From the NCBI GenBank assembly GCA_036504075.1, contig DASXVX010000022.1:62001-126000 (forward strand): 64,000 nucleotides of DNA. Direction: 5' to 3'. The DNA is from DASXVX01 sp036504075. GTDB lineage: Bacteria; Bacillota; Sulfobacillia; Symbiobacteriales; Symbiobacteriaceae. Below, piece after piece: positions 24,496-34,262 of this stretch (its first letter is position 1; each line of letters opens with the position of its first letter). The position numbers were made by a program, and so were the translations under genes. The notes below the pieces were generated by a model that saw nothing but the letters and a program-made list of their open reading frames with translations, had not been told where the DNA came from and made no database searches.

Positions 24496-25758
24496 ATGAC
24501 CCTGAGAAAGAAAGCGGTCGCCATTGTCCTGAGCGCCTTCCTGGCCGGCTCCCTGCTGGCAGGGTGCGCAGCTACAAAGGAGACCAAGAAGGAGCCCGAT
24601 CAGCCCGCCGCGCCCAAAGTAGTGGAACTCGTCTTCTGGGAACAGGAAGAGGCCGCCGAGAAGGTCTTTGACCCGATCCTGCAAAAGTTCATGGACGCCA
24701 ACAAGAACATCAAAATCACCCGTGTCCACTATGAGACTGAGAAGCTGCGCACCAACTTCCTGACCGCCGTCCAAGGCAATCAGGGTCCGCAGGTGGTCTT
24801 CGGCCCGGATGACAACGTGGGCGTCTTCGCCACCGCCGGCGTCATTCAGCCGCTCGACAGCTTCTTTGACGCCAGCTTCCTGTCGACTCTGAACAAGACC
24901 GCCCTCGACGGCAACCGGCTCAACGGCAAGCTGTGGGGCGTCCCGGACCGCATCGGCAACCAGCTCATGCTGATCTACAACAAGGCGCTCATTCCGAACG
25001 CCCCGGCCAACACCGACGCGGTGTACAAGTTCGCCGCCGACTTCAAGGCCAAGAATGCCGACAAGTACGCGCTGGTCTTCAACCAGACCGAGCCGTTCTG
25101 GCTCGCCCCGTGGCTGGGCGCTTATGGCGGCTCCGTCTTTAACGACAAGAATGAGCCGACCCTCGACACTCCGGCCATGGTTTCCGCCTTCAAGCTGATG
25201 CAGGACCTGAAGGCGAAGGGCGTCATCCCCAAGGAGTCCGACTATGACGCCGCCGAAGCCCTCTTCAAGGATGGCAAGGCTGCCATGATCATCAACGGCC
25301 CGTGGTCCGTCGGGGGCTACCTCGATAAGAAGATGGACATCGGCATCGCCAAGATTCCGCAGGTTTCCGGCGCCGGCTGGCCGAAGCCTTACACGTCCAC
25401 GAAGGCCTACTTCGTCTCCAAGCTGGTCACTGACAAGGACATGAAGGACGCCGTGAAGACCTTCATCCAGTACATGAACTCGGAAGAGACCCAGAAGACG
25501 CTGGCCGCCATTCACAAGCAGTGGCCGACCAACACCAAGGCCAACGAGTCCGACGTGATCAAGAACGACCCGGTCATGAAGCAGGCCGCCGCTCAGCTCG
25601 AATCCGCCACCCCGATGCCGATCATCGCGCAGATGCGGGTGGTGTGGGATACCTGGAAGCCTCAAATGCAGCTGGTCATAGCCGGACAGGCCACGCCGGA
25701 GAAGGCCGCCAAGGACGCCCAGGCCGATTGCGTGAAGAAGATCGCCGAAATGAAGTAG
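24496..25758 (+). CDS. malE: Maltodextrin-binding lipoprotein (MalE-like)
   Basis: A 420-residue extracytoplasmic binding protein with lipobox LLAGC. The mature part is of the family 1 sugar-binding class: VVELVFWEQEEAAEKVF at the start, GKLWGVPDRIGNQLMLIYNKAL, and FKDGKAAMIINGPWSVGGYL. These match maltose/maltodextrin proteins. ATG at 24496 has GGAGG 8 nt upstream. The downstream permeases, amylase and glucoamylase support maltodextrin as ligand. Confidence 0.93.
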   Translation: MTLRKKAVAIVLSAFLAGSLLAGCAATKETKKEPDQPAAPKVVELVFWEQEEAAEKVFDPILQKFMDANKNIKITRVHYETEKLRTNFLTAVQGNQGPQVVFGPDDNVGVFATAGVIQPLDSFFDASFLSTLNKTALDGNRLNGKLWGVPDRIGNQLMLIYNKALIPNAPANTDAVYKFAADFKAKNADKYALVFNQTEPFWLAPWLGAYGGSVFNDKNEPTLDTPAMVSAFKLMQDLKAKGVIPKESDYDAAEALFKDGKAAMIINGPWSVGGYLDKKMDIGIAKIPQVSGAGWPKPYTSTKAYFVSKLVTDKDMKDAVKTFIQYMNSEETQKTLAAIHKQWPTNTKANESDVIKNDPVMKQAAAQLESATPMPIIAQMRVVWDTWKPQMQLVIAGQATPEKAAKDAQADCVKKIAEMK

Positions 25759-25787
25759 CGCGTCCCATTTGTCGTCTCTGTCCCGGG

Positions 25788-25813
25788 GCGGGGAGTGGTC
25801 TGCCACTCCCCGC
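25788..25813 (+). terminator. Intra-operon attenuating hairpin after malE
   Basis: Perfect 11-bp stem GCGGGGAGTGG/CCACTCCCCGC with loop TCTG and no long T run. It probably reduces transcription into malF and protects the malE mRNA end. Confidence 0.65.
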
Positions 25814-25848
25814 TCCCGTTCGTAGGCTCTCTCTCAGGAGGTGCTGAA

Positions 25849-26760
25849 ATGGCGCGTGAACCTGCGGTCTCCCCGGGCCTCCTGCCGGGGGCCAAGCCCT
25901 GGAATCCTTACGCCTATACCATGCCGGCGCTGGCGCTGATGGCGGTTTTCGTCATTTACCCGCTGGCGTACGGGGTTTGGCTCGCCTTCACCAACATGTC
26001 GCTCACGAACTTCTGGACAGTCAAGTTCATCTGGTTCCGGAACTTCTACAATGTGATCACCGACCTGGACTTCTACGTGCTCATGTTCCGATCGCTGGTG
26101 TGGACCGTCTCCTGTGTGGTCTTTTCCGTAGCCATCGGGATGTGGCTGGCGATTCTCCTGAACCGGAAGCTGCCGGGCAAGGCGATTTTCCGGCTCTTCC
26201 TGATTCTGCCCTGGGCGATTCCGCAGTACATTGCCGCGCTCTCCTGGAAGACCATGTTCCAGCATGACTTCGGCACCATCAACCTCGTGCTCAAACAACT
26301 GCACATATCGCCCGTGCCGTGGCTGTCCCATCCGACCTGGGCGTTCGCCGCGGTGATCCTCGTGAACGTCTGGCTCGGGTTCCCCTTCATGATGATGATC
26401 TGCCTGGGCGGCCTGCAGTCCATCCCCTACGAGCTGTACGAGGCCGCCGACTGCGACGGCGGCACCGGCTGGAACAAATTCCGGCACATCACCCTGCCGA
26501 TGCTGCGGCCCGTGCTGGTGCCGGCCATCACGCTTTCCGTGGTCTGGACATTCAACCTGGTCAACGTCATCTATCTGGTGACCGGCGGCGGGCCGGGCAA
26601 CAAGACCGATATCCTGGTCTCCAACGTCTACCGCACCGGCGTCGACTTCTATCGGTACGGCTACGCCTCGGCGTTCTCCCTGATCATCTTCCTGATTCTG
26701 CTGGTGTTCGCCATGTTGTTCGTCTGGCGGACCCGCGGCGACGAGGGGGCGACAGAATGA
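25849..26760 (+). CDS. malF: MalF-like maltodextrin ABC permease
   Basis: A 303-residue six-helix permease. The EAA motif for ATPase contact is ELYEAADCDGGTGWNKFRHITLPML, near residue 200. Compared with enteric MalF it lacks the large periplasmic P2 loop, as is normal in Gram-positives. AGGAGG is 7 nt before the ATG at 25849. The stop overlaps malG by 4 nt (ATGA). Confidence 0.93.
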   Translation: MAREPAVSPGLLPGAKPWNPYAYTMPALALMAVFVIYPLAYGVWLAFTNMSLTNFWTVKFIWFRNFYNVITDLDFYVLMFRSLVWTVSCVVFSVAIGMWLAILLNRKLPGKAIFRLFLILPWAIPQYIAALSWKTMFQHDFGTINLVLKQLHISPVPWLSHPTWAFAAVILVNVWLGFPFMMMICLGGLQSIPYELYEAADCDGGTGWNKFRHITLPMLRPVLVPAITLSVVWTFNLVNVIYLVTGGGPGNKTDILVSNVYRTGVDFYRYGYASAFSLIIFLILLVFAMLFVWRTRGDEGATE

Positions 26761-27620
26761 AAATCCGCTTCAAGCACCGGTATTTCGAGCGGGGCGACTC
26801 GGTCCCGAAGATTATCGCCATTTACGTGACCCTGACCATCGTTGCGCTGCTGACGTTCTATCCGATCTGGAATATCTTCAACATGGCGCTCCGCCCCCAG
26901 CAGACGCTCTATTCCACTTCGCTGCGGCTGATTCCGGAGAACGCCACCCTGGAGAACTTCCGGGTGATGCTCTTTGAAAAGCCGTTGCTGGGCTGGATGG
27001 GCAACTCCCTCATCGTCGCCGGCACCACGGCGCTACTGAGCGTCGTCCTTTCCGCCACAGCCGGTTACGCCATCTCCCGGTTCAAGTTCAGGGGGCGCAA
27101 GGGGTTTCTCACCTTCCTGCTCACGACGCAGATGTTCCCGGCGCCCATGCTGCTGTTGCCCACCTTCCTGCTGCTCACCCGGCTGGGCCTGCTGAACTCG
27201 TATACCGGGATGATCATCCCTTACGTCGCGACTTCGATTCCCTTCTCCATCTGGATGATGAAGGGCTTTTACGATACTGTGCCAATCGAACTGGAATACG
27301 CCGCCGCCATCGATGGCGCATCCAACTGGACGACGTTCACCAAGATCACGGTCCCCCTGGCGGCCCCGGCTATGGCGATCGCGGCGCTCTTCTCCTTCAT
27401 GACCGGTTGGTCGGAGTACGTGGTCGCCCGCGTCATCCTGACCAAGGCGGCCATGTACACGCTGCCGGTGGGCCTCGTCACCCTGCAGTCGGCGTTCAGC
27501 ACCGAGTGGGGCCGTTACTCCGCCGGCGCCCTGCTGACCATGATTCCGGCTGCGGTCCTCTTCGTCCTCTTCTCCCGGTACCTGGTGGGCGGGCTGACCC
27601 TGGGGAGCGTGAAAGGATGA
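26757..27620 (+). CDS. malG: MalG-like maltodextrin ABC permease
   Basis: A 287-residue six-helix permease with EAA motif ELEYAAAIDGASNWTTFTKITVPL. GAGGGGG is 7 nt before the ATG. It overlaps malF upstream and the amylase gene downstream, each by 4 nt, which shows tight translational coupling through malF-malG-amylase. No MalK/MsmX ATPase gene is in the operon, so a shared ATPase from elsewhere must serve it, as in Bacillus. Confidence 0.93.
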   Translation: MKIRFKHRYFERGDSVPKIIAIYVTLTIVALLTFYPIWNIFNMALRPQQTLYSTSLRLIPENATLENFRVMLFEKPLLGWMGNSLIVAGTTALLSVVLSATAGYAISRFKFRGRKGFLTFLLTTQMFPAPMLLLPTFLLLTRLGLLNSYTGMIIPYVATSIPFSIWMMKGFYDTVPIELEYAAAIDGASNWTTFTKITVPLAAPAMAIAALFSFMTGWSEYVVARVILTKAAMYTLPVGLVTLQSAFSTEWGRYSAGALLTMIPAAVLFVLFSRYLVGGLTLGSVKG

Positions 27621-29152
27621 GCCCGCTGGTTGTGCGCCGGCTCATCCTGGGCGTTGCCGCAGGGCTGCTACTGGTCTCCACGCTCACCCCGGCCCTGCGC
27701 CCCTCCAGGGCGCTGGCGGCACCTGATTCGGACCTGGCCCGGCGACCCTGGTCGGAAGACGTGGTCTACCTGATCATGATCGACCGGTTCAACAACGGCG
27801 ACAAGTCGCTGGACAAAGACGCGGAACCGAACAGTTCTACAGGCGTCCACGGGGGCGACTTGCAGGGGGTTATCGACAAACTGGACTACCTGCAGAAGCT
27901 GGGGGTCACCGCCATCTGGCTGACGCCGGTGGTCCAGAACCAAAAAGGCGGCTACCACGGCTACTGGACCACCGACTTTTACCAGGTCGACGAACGCCTG
28001 GGCTCCATGGCGACGCTGCAGAAGCTGGTTCAGGAGGCGCACCGGCGGCAGATGAAAGTGCTGCTGGACGTAGTGGTTAACCACACGGCGCCGACACACC
28101 CCTGGATTAACGACCCGGCCAAGTACGACTGGTTCCATCACGCTGGCGGCATCACGAACTGGAACAACCAGGCGAGCATCGAGAACGGCCAGCTGGCCGG
28201 CCTGCCCGACCTGGCCCAGGAGAATCCGGCGGTCGAGAAGTACCTCCTGGACATGTCCCGGTGGTGGATTGAACAGACGAACGTGGACGGCTTCCGGTTG
28301 GACACGGTCCGGCACGTGCCCGCGGGGTTCTGGGAGAAGTTCGCCAAACAGATGCACGAAACGCGGCCGGGCTTCTTCCTCATGGGCGAAGCCTGGAACA
28401 GTGACCTGAACTACCTGAAAAAGTACCTGGACACCGGATTGGACTCGCTGGTAGACTTCGCCCGGTTTGACCCGGTTCAGGACGTATTCGCGCGGGGTGC
28501 CGATCCCTCCGTCCTGCACGCGACCATCGCCCGCCAGGCATTGGCGACGCCGGGCACGGTCTGGGGGACGTTCATCGACAACCACGACGTGCCCCGGTTC
28601 GTCACGGGCGCGGCCCCCGGCGGGGCCAACAAGCTGAAGCTGGCCCTCACCTACCTCCTGACCACCCCCGGCATGCCGATCCTTTACTATGGCACCGAAG
28701 TGGCGCTGGAGGGCGGCGATGACCCGGACAACCGCCGGGACATGAAGTTCGACAAGAATCCGGACATGCAGGCGTTCACCGCACAGTTGATCAAGCTCCG
28801 CCGGGAGAATCCGGCCTTCACCCACGGCACCTACACGCCGGTGACCCCAAACCCGAAGGTGGTCGCATACTTCCGAGAGTACCAGGGGCAGCGCTACCTG
28901 GTAGCGCTCAACAACAGCAACCAACAGCAGCGGCTGGAACTCAGTGGCTACATGAAGCCCCACGACACGCTCAAAAATGAGCTGGGGTCCCAGACCGGCG
29001 AGCAGAGCCGGCAAACAGTTTTGCTGGAGCCATGGACAGCTTATATCTATACGGTCTCTGCCAGCCGCATGCCGCTTTACGCCGGCGCGGCCGCAGCGGC
29101 GGCGGTCCTGGGCGGAGTGCTACTCTGGATGTGGCGGCGGCCCAAGCTATAA
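27617..29152 (+). CDS. Surface-anchored GH13 alpha-amylase/neopullulanase-like enzyme
   Basis: A 511-residue exported glycoside hydrolase that would cut starch or maltodextrins outside the cell before uptake by MalEFG. A signal peptide is at residues 1-35. The GH13 barrel has region I DVVVNH, nucleophile Asp in DGFRLDTVRH (about 229), acid Glu in LMGEAW (about 257), and transition-state Asp in FIDNHD (about 320). The C-terminus carries a membrane helix (LYAGAAAAAAVLGGVLLWMW) with a basic tail, so it is tethered by a C-terminal anchor rather than released. ATG overlaps the malG stop. Confidence 0.93.
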   Translation: MSPLVVRRLILGVAAGLLLVSTLTPALRPSRALAAPDSDLARRPWSEDVVYLIMIDRFNNGDKSLDKDAEPNSSTGVHGGDLQGVIDKLDYLQKLGVTAIWLTPVVQNQKGGYHGYWTTDFYQVDERLGSMATLQKLVQEAHRRQMKVLLDVVVNHTAPTHPWINDPAKYDWFHHAGGITNWNNQASIENGQLAGLPDLAQENPAVEKYLLDMSRWWIEQTNVDGFRLDTVRHVPAGFWEKFAKQMHETRPGFFLMGEAWNSDLNYLKKYLDTGLDSLVDFARFDPVQDVFARGADPSVLHATIARQALATPGTVWGTFIDNHDVPRFVTGAAPGGANKLKLALTYLLTTPGMPILYYGTEVALEGGDDPDNRRDMKFDKNPDMQAFTAQLIKLRRENPAFTHGTYTPVTPNPKVVAYFREYQGQRYLVALNNSNQQQRLELSGYMKPHDTLKNELGSQTGEQSRQTVLLEPWTAYIYTVSASRMPLYAGAAAAAAVLGGVLLWMWRRPKL

Positions 29153-29171
29153 ACGAACGGAGTCGACGCGC

Positions 29172-31109
29172 GTGAAAAAAACCTTTCTCATCAATGCCAT
29201 CCTCGGCAACGGGCGGCTCCTGGCCACCCTGACCGGGGACGGGGAGATTCAACGGATTTTCTGGCCCCACGTGGATGGCCCGCAACACGTGCAGCGGCTC
29301 ATCGGCGGCGTCGCCGTCGACGGGGAGCCGGTCATCTGGCCGGACGACTCCCGCTGGCAGACGGAGCAAGCCTACGAGCACGACCAAAACGTGCTGGCGA
29401 CCCACGCCCGGTTGCCCGACGGCCTCACCCTCAGCATGACCGATGCGGCGGCGCCGGGGCGGGACGTGCTGGTCCGCCACCTGACGTTCACGAACGGCTC
29501 CGGGGCTCCGATGGCAGTGCGGTACGTACTGTACGAGTGGCTGCGGATGGATGAGAGCCCGCTGTACAACACCGCCCTGTACGACCCGGCGGGTGAATGC
29601 TTCATCCACTACCGGCGGGACGCTTTCATCGCCGCAGGCGCCGACCGCCCGCCGGTCGCCATGACCGTGGGCGGGCCGGAGGACGTACTGACCGCGGCCA
29701 GCGCCGGCGTGCTGGGCGGAGGTACGATTCAGCACGGGGACGTGGCCGCCGCGGGCGTCTGGGACCTTGGCATTCTGGCACCGGGCGCCTCAGCCACGCT
29801 GAATTTGTTCTGGACGTTCGGGTCCGACGCCCGGGCCGCCCGGGCGCTCCTGCTGGAGGCCCGACGGCAAGGTGGCGAGCCGTTGCTGGACGAGGTGCGG
29901 GCCTACTGGGCCGGGTGGCTCGCCGGGGCCCGTCGGCTGGGGCCGGGGGCGCCGGAGGCGGTGGACGGGCTTTACCGGCGGTCGCTGCTGATCTTCAAGT
30001 TGATGGCCGATGAGCATTCCGGCTCCATCATCGCCGCCCCGGAGTTCGACCCGGCTTACACGAGTTGCGGCGGCTACGGCTACTGCTGGGGGCGGGACGC
30101 CGCCTACGTGACGGTCGCCATGGACCGGGCCGGTCTGCACGACCTGGCGGAGGCGTTCTACCGCTGGACGCTTACGGCTCAGGAGCCGGAGGGATGGTGG
30201 GTCCAACGGCACTATGCCGGCGGCGGCTGGGGGCCGTCCTGGGGCCTCCTGCAGGTGGACGAGACCGGGTCGATTCTGTACGGCATGGCCCTGCACGCCC
30301 GGCTCCACGGCGGGGCGGCTTTCGCCCGGCTGGTCCGCGATGCCGTCCTGCGGGCGGCCGAATGGCTGATTGGCAGCCTGGACACCACGACCGGCCTGCC
30401 CGTGGCCTGCTTTGACCTGTGGGAGGAGCGGCAGGGCTTCCACACTTACTCGGCGGCGGCGGTCTACGCCGGCCTGATGGCAGCGGCTGAACTGGCCGAG
30501 CTAGCCGATCTGGAAGGCGACCCCGACTACGCCGTCCGGTACCGAGCGGCGGCGGCGGAGCTTAAAGCGGCCATCTTCCGGGAAAGCGTCCGGGATGGCA
30601 CCTTCCTCCGGAGCCGGTACATGCAGGTGCATGAGCAGCAGTTCCGGGATGCTTTTGCGGCCGGTCGGGCCGTGCGGCAGCGGACCGGGCCGCTGGGCTA
30701 CCCCATTTACGAAATCAACGAAGACCCCGTGCCGGACACCAGCCTCCTGGGGCTGGCGGTGCCGTTTGGGGTCGTGGACCCGGGGGACGCGGTCATGGCC
30801 CGGACGGCGGGCCGGGTGGCCGAAACGCTCACCAGCGCCCCGGCGGGCGGGCTGCGCCGGTACCAGGGCGACCATTACCGGGGCGGCAATCCGTGGGTCC
30901 TCTGCACGCTCTGGCTGGGGCTCTACGAGGCCGAACGGGGTGAGGTCACAGCCGCCGGGGAGATTCTGGACTGGGCGGTCCGGTGCCAGACCAGCACGGG
31001 CCTCCTGCCCGAGCAGGTCGATCCGGAGACGGGCGTGCCGGTCTGGGTGGTGCCGCTGACCTGGTCCCACGCCATGTTCGTGCTGCTGGCCATTCAGCTT
31101 TACGGTTGA
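29172..31109 (+). CDS. GH15 glucoamylase / glucodextranase-like enzyme
   Basis: A 645-residue enzyme with no signal peptide, so it acts in the cytosol, releasing glucose from the non-reducing end of imported maltodextrins. An N-terminal beta-sandwich domain (1-270) precedes the alpha/alpha barrel. Catalytic-type segments are YCWGRDAAYVTVAMD, WWVQRHYAGGGWGPSW with DETGSIL, and the C-terminal LLPEQVDPETGVP that holds the second glutamate. GTG at 29172, GGAG 9 nt upstream. Last gene of the operon. Confidence 0.92.
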   Translation: MKKTFLINAILGNGRLLATLTGDGEIQRIFWPHVDGPQHVQRLIGGVAVDGEPVIWPDDSRWQTEQAYEHDQNVLATHARLPDGLTLSMTDAAAPGRDVLVRHLTFTNGSGAPMAVRYVLYEWLRMDESPLYNTALYDPAGECFIHYRRDAFIAAGADRPPVAMTVGGPEDVLTAASAGVLGGGTIQHGDVAAAGVWDLGILAPGASATLNLFWTFGSDARAARALLLEARRQGGEPLLDEVRAYWAGWLAGARRLGPGAPEAVDGLYRRSLLIFKLMADEHSGSIIAAPEFDPAYTSCGGYGYCWGRDAAYVTVAMDRAGLHDLAEAFYRWTLTAQEPEGWWVQRHYAGGGWGPSWGLLQVDETGSILYGMALHARLHGGAAFARLVRDAVLRAAEWLIGSLDTTTGLPVACFDLWEERQGFHTYSAAAVYAGLMAAAELAELADLEGDPDYAVRYRAAAAELKAAIFRESVRDGTFLRSRYMQVHEQQFRDAFAAGRAVRQRTGPLGYPIYEINEDPVPDTSLLGLAVPFGVVDPGDAVMARTAGRVAETLTSAPAGGLRRYQGDHYRGGNPWVLCTLWLGLYEAERGEVTAAGEILDWAVRCQTSTGLLPEQVDPETGVPVWVVPLTWSHAMFVLLAIQLYG

Positions 31110-31139
31110 GCGCCTTTCCCGTCCCGCACCAAGAAACGC

Positions 31140-31173
31140 CAGAAGCGGCAAGCCTGTAGGCCTGCCGCTTCTG
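31140..31173. terminator. Bidirectional terminator hairpin
   Basis: CAGAAGCGGCA..GCC pairs with GGC..TGCCGCTTCTG (one internal mismatch), loop TGTA. It ends both the maltodextrin operon and the convergent esterase gene. Confidence 0.75.
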
Positions 31174-31203
31174 ACGTCTTGCGCGCACTGCATCGTTCAG
31201 GAC

Positions 31204-34200
31204 CTATTTCAGGCGGTTGATGATCGCCTGGACAGTCCGAACCAGGTCGGCGGCCGACGCAGCAGCGATGTGCTTGCCATCCTGCGCCGAGATCTCGTTG
31301 ATCAGGGCTGCCAGGATGTTGCGGGCGGTCTCTTTCTCTCCCCGCTTTTCTGCAGCCTGAGCCGCTTCAACCTTCGCACTCAGGCTGCGGGCGATTCCGT
31401 CATTGGCGATCGACCCGGCTTCGCGGAACCGGGCAATCTTCGTGAGCAGGCTCTCCAGGTTTCCGCTGAAGCCCTCGAACTGGTCGACCGTATAGGCGCC
31501 CGTGGTATAGAGGTCGTAGACGTTCACACCCCGGCTGGTGCCAGACCGGGCGTACATGGAGAAGTCCCGGACGAAATACGGTCCGTCTATGCCATTTTCA
31601 CCGATCGCCTTCCCGGAGTAGGTCAGCGTGACGGTAGACTGACCGGGCGACAGATAGACGGTGTTGCCCGCCCAGGCAATCTCCGCATTCTGGCTGTCCA
31701 TCAGGCGTCCGTTCACATCATAGTAACCGGCATCGAGCACGTCGACCGGAATTCGAATCACCAGCTGGTCGAAGAGGCCGTTGCCGTTCGTGTCCAGCGC
31801 CTGATCCGCAATGCCCGGGAGTATCCGGACCCGTTGACGCTGGAACTGGCTCGGGCTGTATCCCGCCAAGGTGGCCGCCGGCGCCCTGAAATCTGCAGCC
31901 GATCCGTCCTCCCGGATCAGGGCAAGATCCGTCAGGATCAGGTTGCCGCTGAAGTTTGACTCACCCAGACTGCGACCGTCGAAGTTCAGTGTCACCGACG
32001 ACGTGCCGGTGGCAAGGCTGACTCGACTGGAGGCCCGAACCAAGCTCTTGCCTCCGGCATCGGTCACCTGAGCTGTCACGAGGTAGTTCCCCGGCATGGC
32101 GGTGGCAACGCCAACAGAGGCGGACAGATAGTCGAAGAGGCCGTCGCCGTTCAGATCGGTGCCTTTGTGGCTGATATTTCCCACGAAGTGATCACTGCCG
32201 CTGAGAACCTGGAACAGGGTACCGGTGTAGCGCTCCAACGGGTGAGCCGGATCGCTGGACTTGGCCACTACACCGACACCGTATGTGCCCGCCGCGGGGG
32301 CCGTGTAGCTGCCGGTGTAGATGCCGTCCCCGGCCGCAGTATCGCCGCCGGTGCCGTCATCCACCAGGGTGATGGTGTCAATGGGCCCGCCGGGCTGCTG
32401 GACCCGAGCGTCCATCGTCAAGGGGAGCACCGCGGAGCCGTTCCAGCGGATACCGGCCTCGATGGCTACCGGAGCTCCGGCGGCGACAAAGGCGCTGCGC
32501 GGGGCGGCAACCAGTTCAGCCCCACCCTCGGCAGCGCCCAGGGCCAGGTACTTGACAGTGCTGCCAGGGGCTGCCGTCACGTTCAACTGGTAGACTCCCG
32601 CCGCAGGGGCGGCCAGACGATAGAGGATGTAAGAGAGGCCGAGAGTCGGGTCGGTGCTCTTGACCAACTCGACCCCGGTGCCGCTGCCGCTGATGGTGGC
32701 CCCGGAGGGCGTGGTCAGCGTCAGGTCAAGGGTGCCGCTGCCGTAGAGCGCCCCCAGAATGACCGGCGCTCCGGCCTCCACGGTGACGCTGCTCGTCTGT
32801 GAGCCACCCGCCAGGCTGAAACCGGTCAGACTGGTGAGCGAGACGGGGGTGGGTCCGCCCATGATTCCGCCGGCAAGAGCCAGACGACCACCCACCGGCC
32901 ATGCCTGAGTCGTGGTCACCACCTGGGACTTGGCCAGGTTCCACTCCGTCGCACCGGAGGTCATACTCGTGTGGAAGCTGCTGCTGTGGCCCAACGAAGT
33001 CGTGTAGGGGAGGGTCTCCACACTGCTGACTCCGACCACGCCGTCGTCAGAGCCGGGAATCAGGGGATTGCTGGCTCCGAACAACCCGTGCCAGTCGCCG
33101 GCGACCGTATAGTAGCGCGTATTGGGATTCGGCCCGACGATCTGGTTGCCGATCAGCTGCATATACGTAACGGTGATTTCGGTCAGGGCCGGCTCGCCGA
33201 TCAGACTGACCAGACCGACGGCCGGGGACAAGATGCCGCCAAGCTTGGCGATATCGGCCAGCGGACTGCCCCCGTTGGGCGTTCCCAGCATGACCAGGCG
33301 CTTTACATCCTGGCCGCCCATGGCGAGGTAGGCCCGGCTGTCCAGCCCACCCTTGCTGTGGCCGACGATGTTCAACTTCTCGACGCCGAACTTCTGCTTG
33401 GCCTGGCTGATCTGGGCGGCCTCTTCCGAGGCATGCGCCAACCAGGAGCCGTGATTGTTGGCAAAGGAGAACGACATCAACGGCAGGCCGGCGTTGGGCC
33501 CATACGTATTCTCCCACGTTGCCCAGGTGCTGGCGCTGCTCATGAAACCATGCACCAGGACCGTCGGACGAATACCCTTCGCCACCAGTCGACCCCAGTC
33601 GACGGTGACGGCCCAGCACTCACAAACGCCCACGTTGGCCGTGTCGATATTGACCTCGACCCAGTTCTCTGCCGGCACAACGCCGCCGGAAGCGCTCAAG
33701 TCGGGGAATTTGATCTTGCTGACGGGAAGTTCCACCGTAAAGGTGCTCCACTGCCCGTTGGACCCACTCAGGATACCGACCTGTTCGCCGTTGAAGTAGA
33801 CCGTGTCCACTTCGGGGGCAAAGTCGCTTCCGGCGTAATCCTGGTCCACGTCCCAGACTCGGAGAGTCAAGAGGACCTTCTGCCCCTGAATATTCTCAGG
33901 GTGTGCCAGGTGACCATTGCTATCCACTTGGCCAAAGTAGCGGGTAATCCGGATCGGGAACCGAATCGGACTCCCGTTGCGGAAGGTATACCTGTCCAGG
34001 CTTCCGTAGGAGTCAAGCACGAACTCTTCGTCCGACTCGGCGACGCTGTCACCCGGGGTATAACTCTGGATCCCGATTGAACCGGAGCCCTCCGCTCCGG
34101 GGGGCGGCGCCTCGCCCAGGGCGGGCGTCTTGCCCGAGGTTTGAAGCCCTGTAGCCGGCGCATTTGCGGTACCTGCCTGAACCAATCCCACCTGGGCCAG

Positions 34201-34248
34201 AAGCAAAACGGCGAGAGCCACGAATACGATCCACTTGCGTTTCTTCAA
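31204..34248 (-). CDS. Large secreted alpha/beta-hydrolase (esterase/lipase-like) with C-terminal FIMAH-type module
   Basis: A 1014-residue exported protein. After a signal peptide and Thr/Pro-rich stretch comes a beta domain (about 60-230), then an alpha/beta hydrolase with PTVLVHGFMSSASTW (oxyanion region), nucleophile elbow IVGHSKGG, and VKRLVMLGTPNGGSPLAD. It is PGAP1/lipase-like. Then follow at least four beta-sandwich modules, some with DTNGNGLFDQL / DLNGDGLFDYL calcium-type loops. The last ~80 residues are helical and resemble FIMAH modules. TTG at 34248 is chosen because AAGGAGG lies 8 nt upstream. Substrate is unknown. Coupled to the lipoprotein gene upstream. Confidence 0.88.
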   Translation of the reverse strand: MKKRKWIVFVALAVLLLAQVGLVQAGTANAPATGLQTSGKTPALGEAPPPGAEGSGSIGIQSYTPGDSVAESDEEFVLDSYGSLDRYTFRNGSPIRFPIRITRYFGQVDSNGHLAHPENIQGQKVLLTLRVWDVDQDYAGSDFAPEVDTVYFNGEQVGILSGSNGQWSTFTVELPVSKIKFPDLSASGGVVPAENWVEVNIDTANVGVCECWAVTVDWGRLVAKGIRPTVLVHGFMSSASTWATWENTYGPNAGLPLMSFSFANNHGSWLAHASEEAAQISQAKQKFGVEKLNIVGHSKGGLDSRAYLAMGGQDVKRLVMLGTPNGGSPLADIAKLGGILSPAVGLVSLIGEPALTEITVTYMQLIGNQIVGPNPNTRYYTVAGDWHGLFGASNPLIPGSDDGVVGVSSVETLPYTTSLGHSSSFHTSMTSGATEWNLAKSQVVTTTQAWPVGGRLALAGGIMGGPTPVSLTSLTGFSLAGGSQTSSVTVEAGAPVILGALYGSGTLDLTLTTPSGATISGSGTGVELVKSTDPTLGLSYILYRLAAPAAGVYQLNVTAAPGSTVKYLALGAAEGGAELVAAPRSAFVAAGAPVAIEAGIRWNGSAVLPLTMDARVQQPGGPIDTITLVDDGTGGDTAAGDGIYTGSYTAPAAGTYGVGVVAKSSDPAHPLERYTGTLFQVLSGSDHFVGNISHKGTDLNGDGLFDYLSASVGVATAMPGNYLVTAQVTDAGGKSLVRASSRVSLATGTSSVTLNFDGRSLGESNFSGNLILTDLALIREDGSAADFRAPAATLAGYSPSQFQRQRVRILPGIADQALDTNGNGLFDQLVIRIPVDVLDAGYYDVNGRLMDSQNAEIAWAGNTVYLSPGQSTVTLTYSGKAIGENGIDGPYFVRDFSMYARSGTSRGVNVYDLYTTGAYTVDQFEGFSGNLESLLTKIARFREAGSIANDGIARSLSAKVEAAQAAEKRGEKETARNILAALINEISAQDGKHIAAASAADLVRTVQAIINRLK

Positions 34249-34262
34249 CTTGGGTGCCTCCT

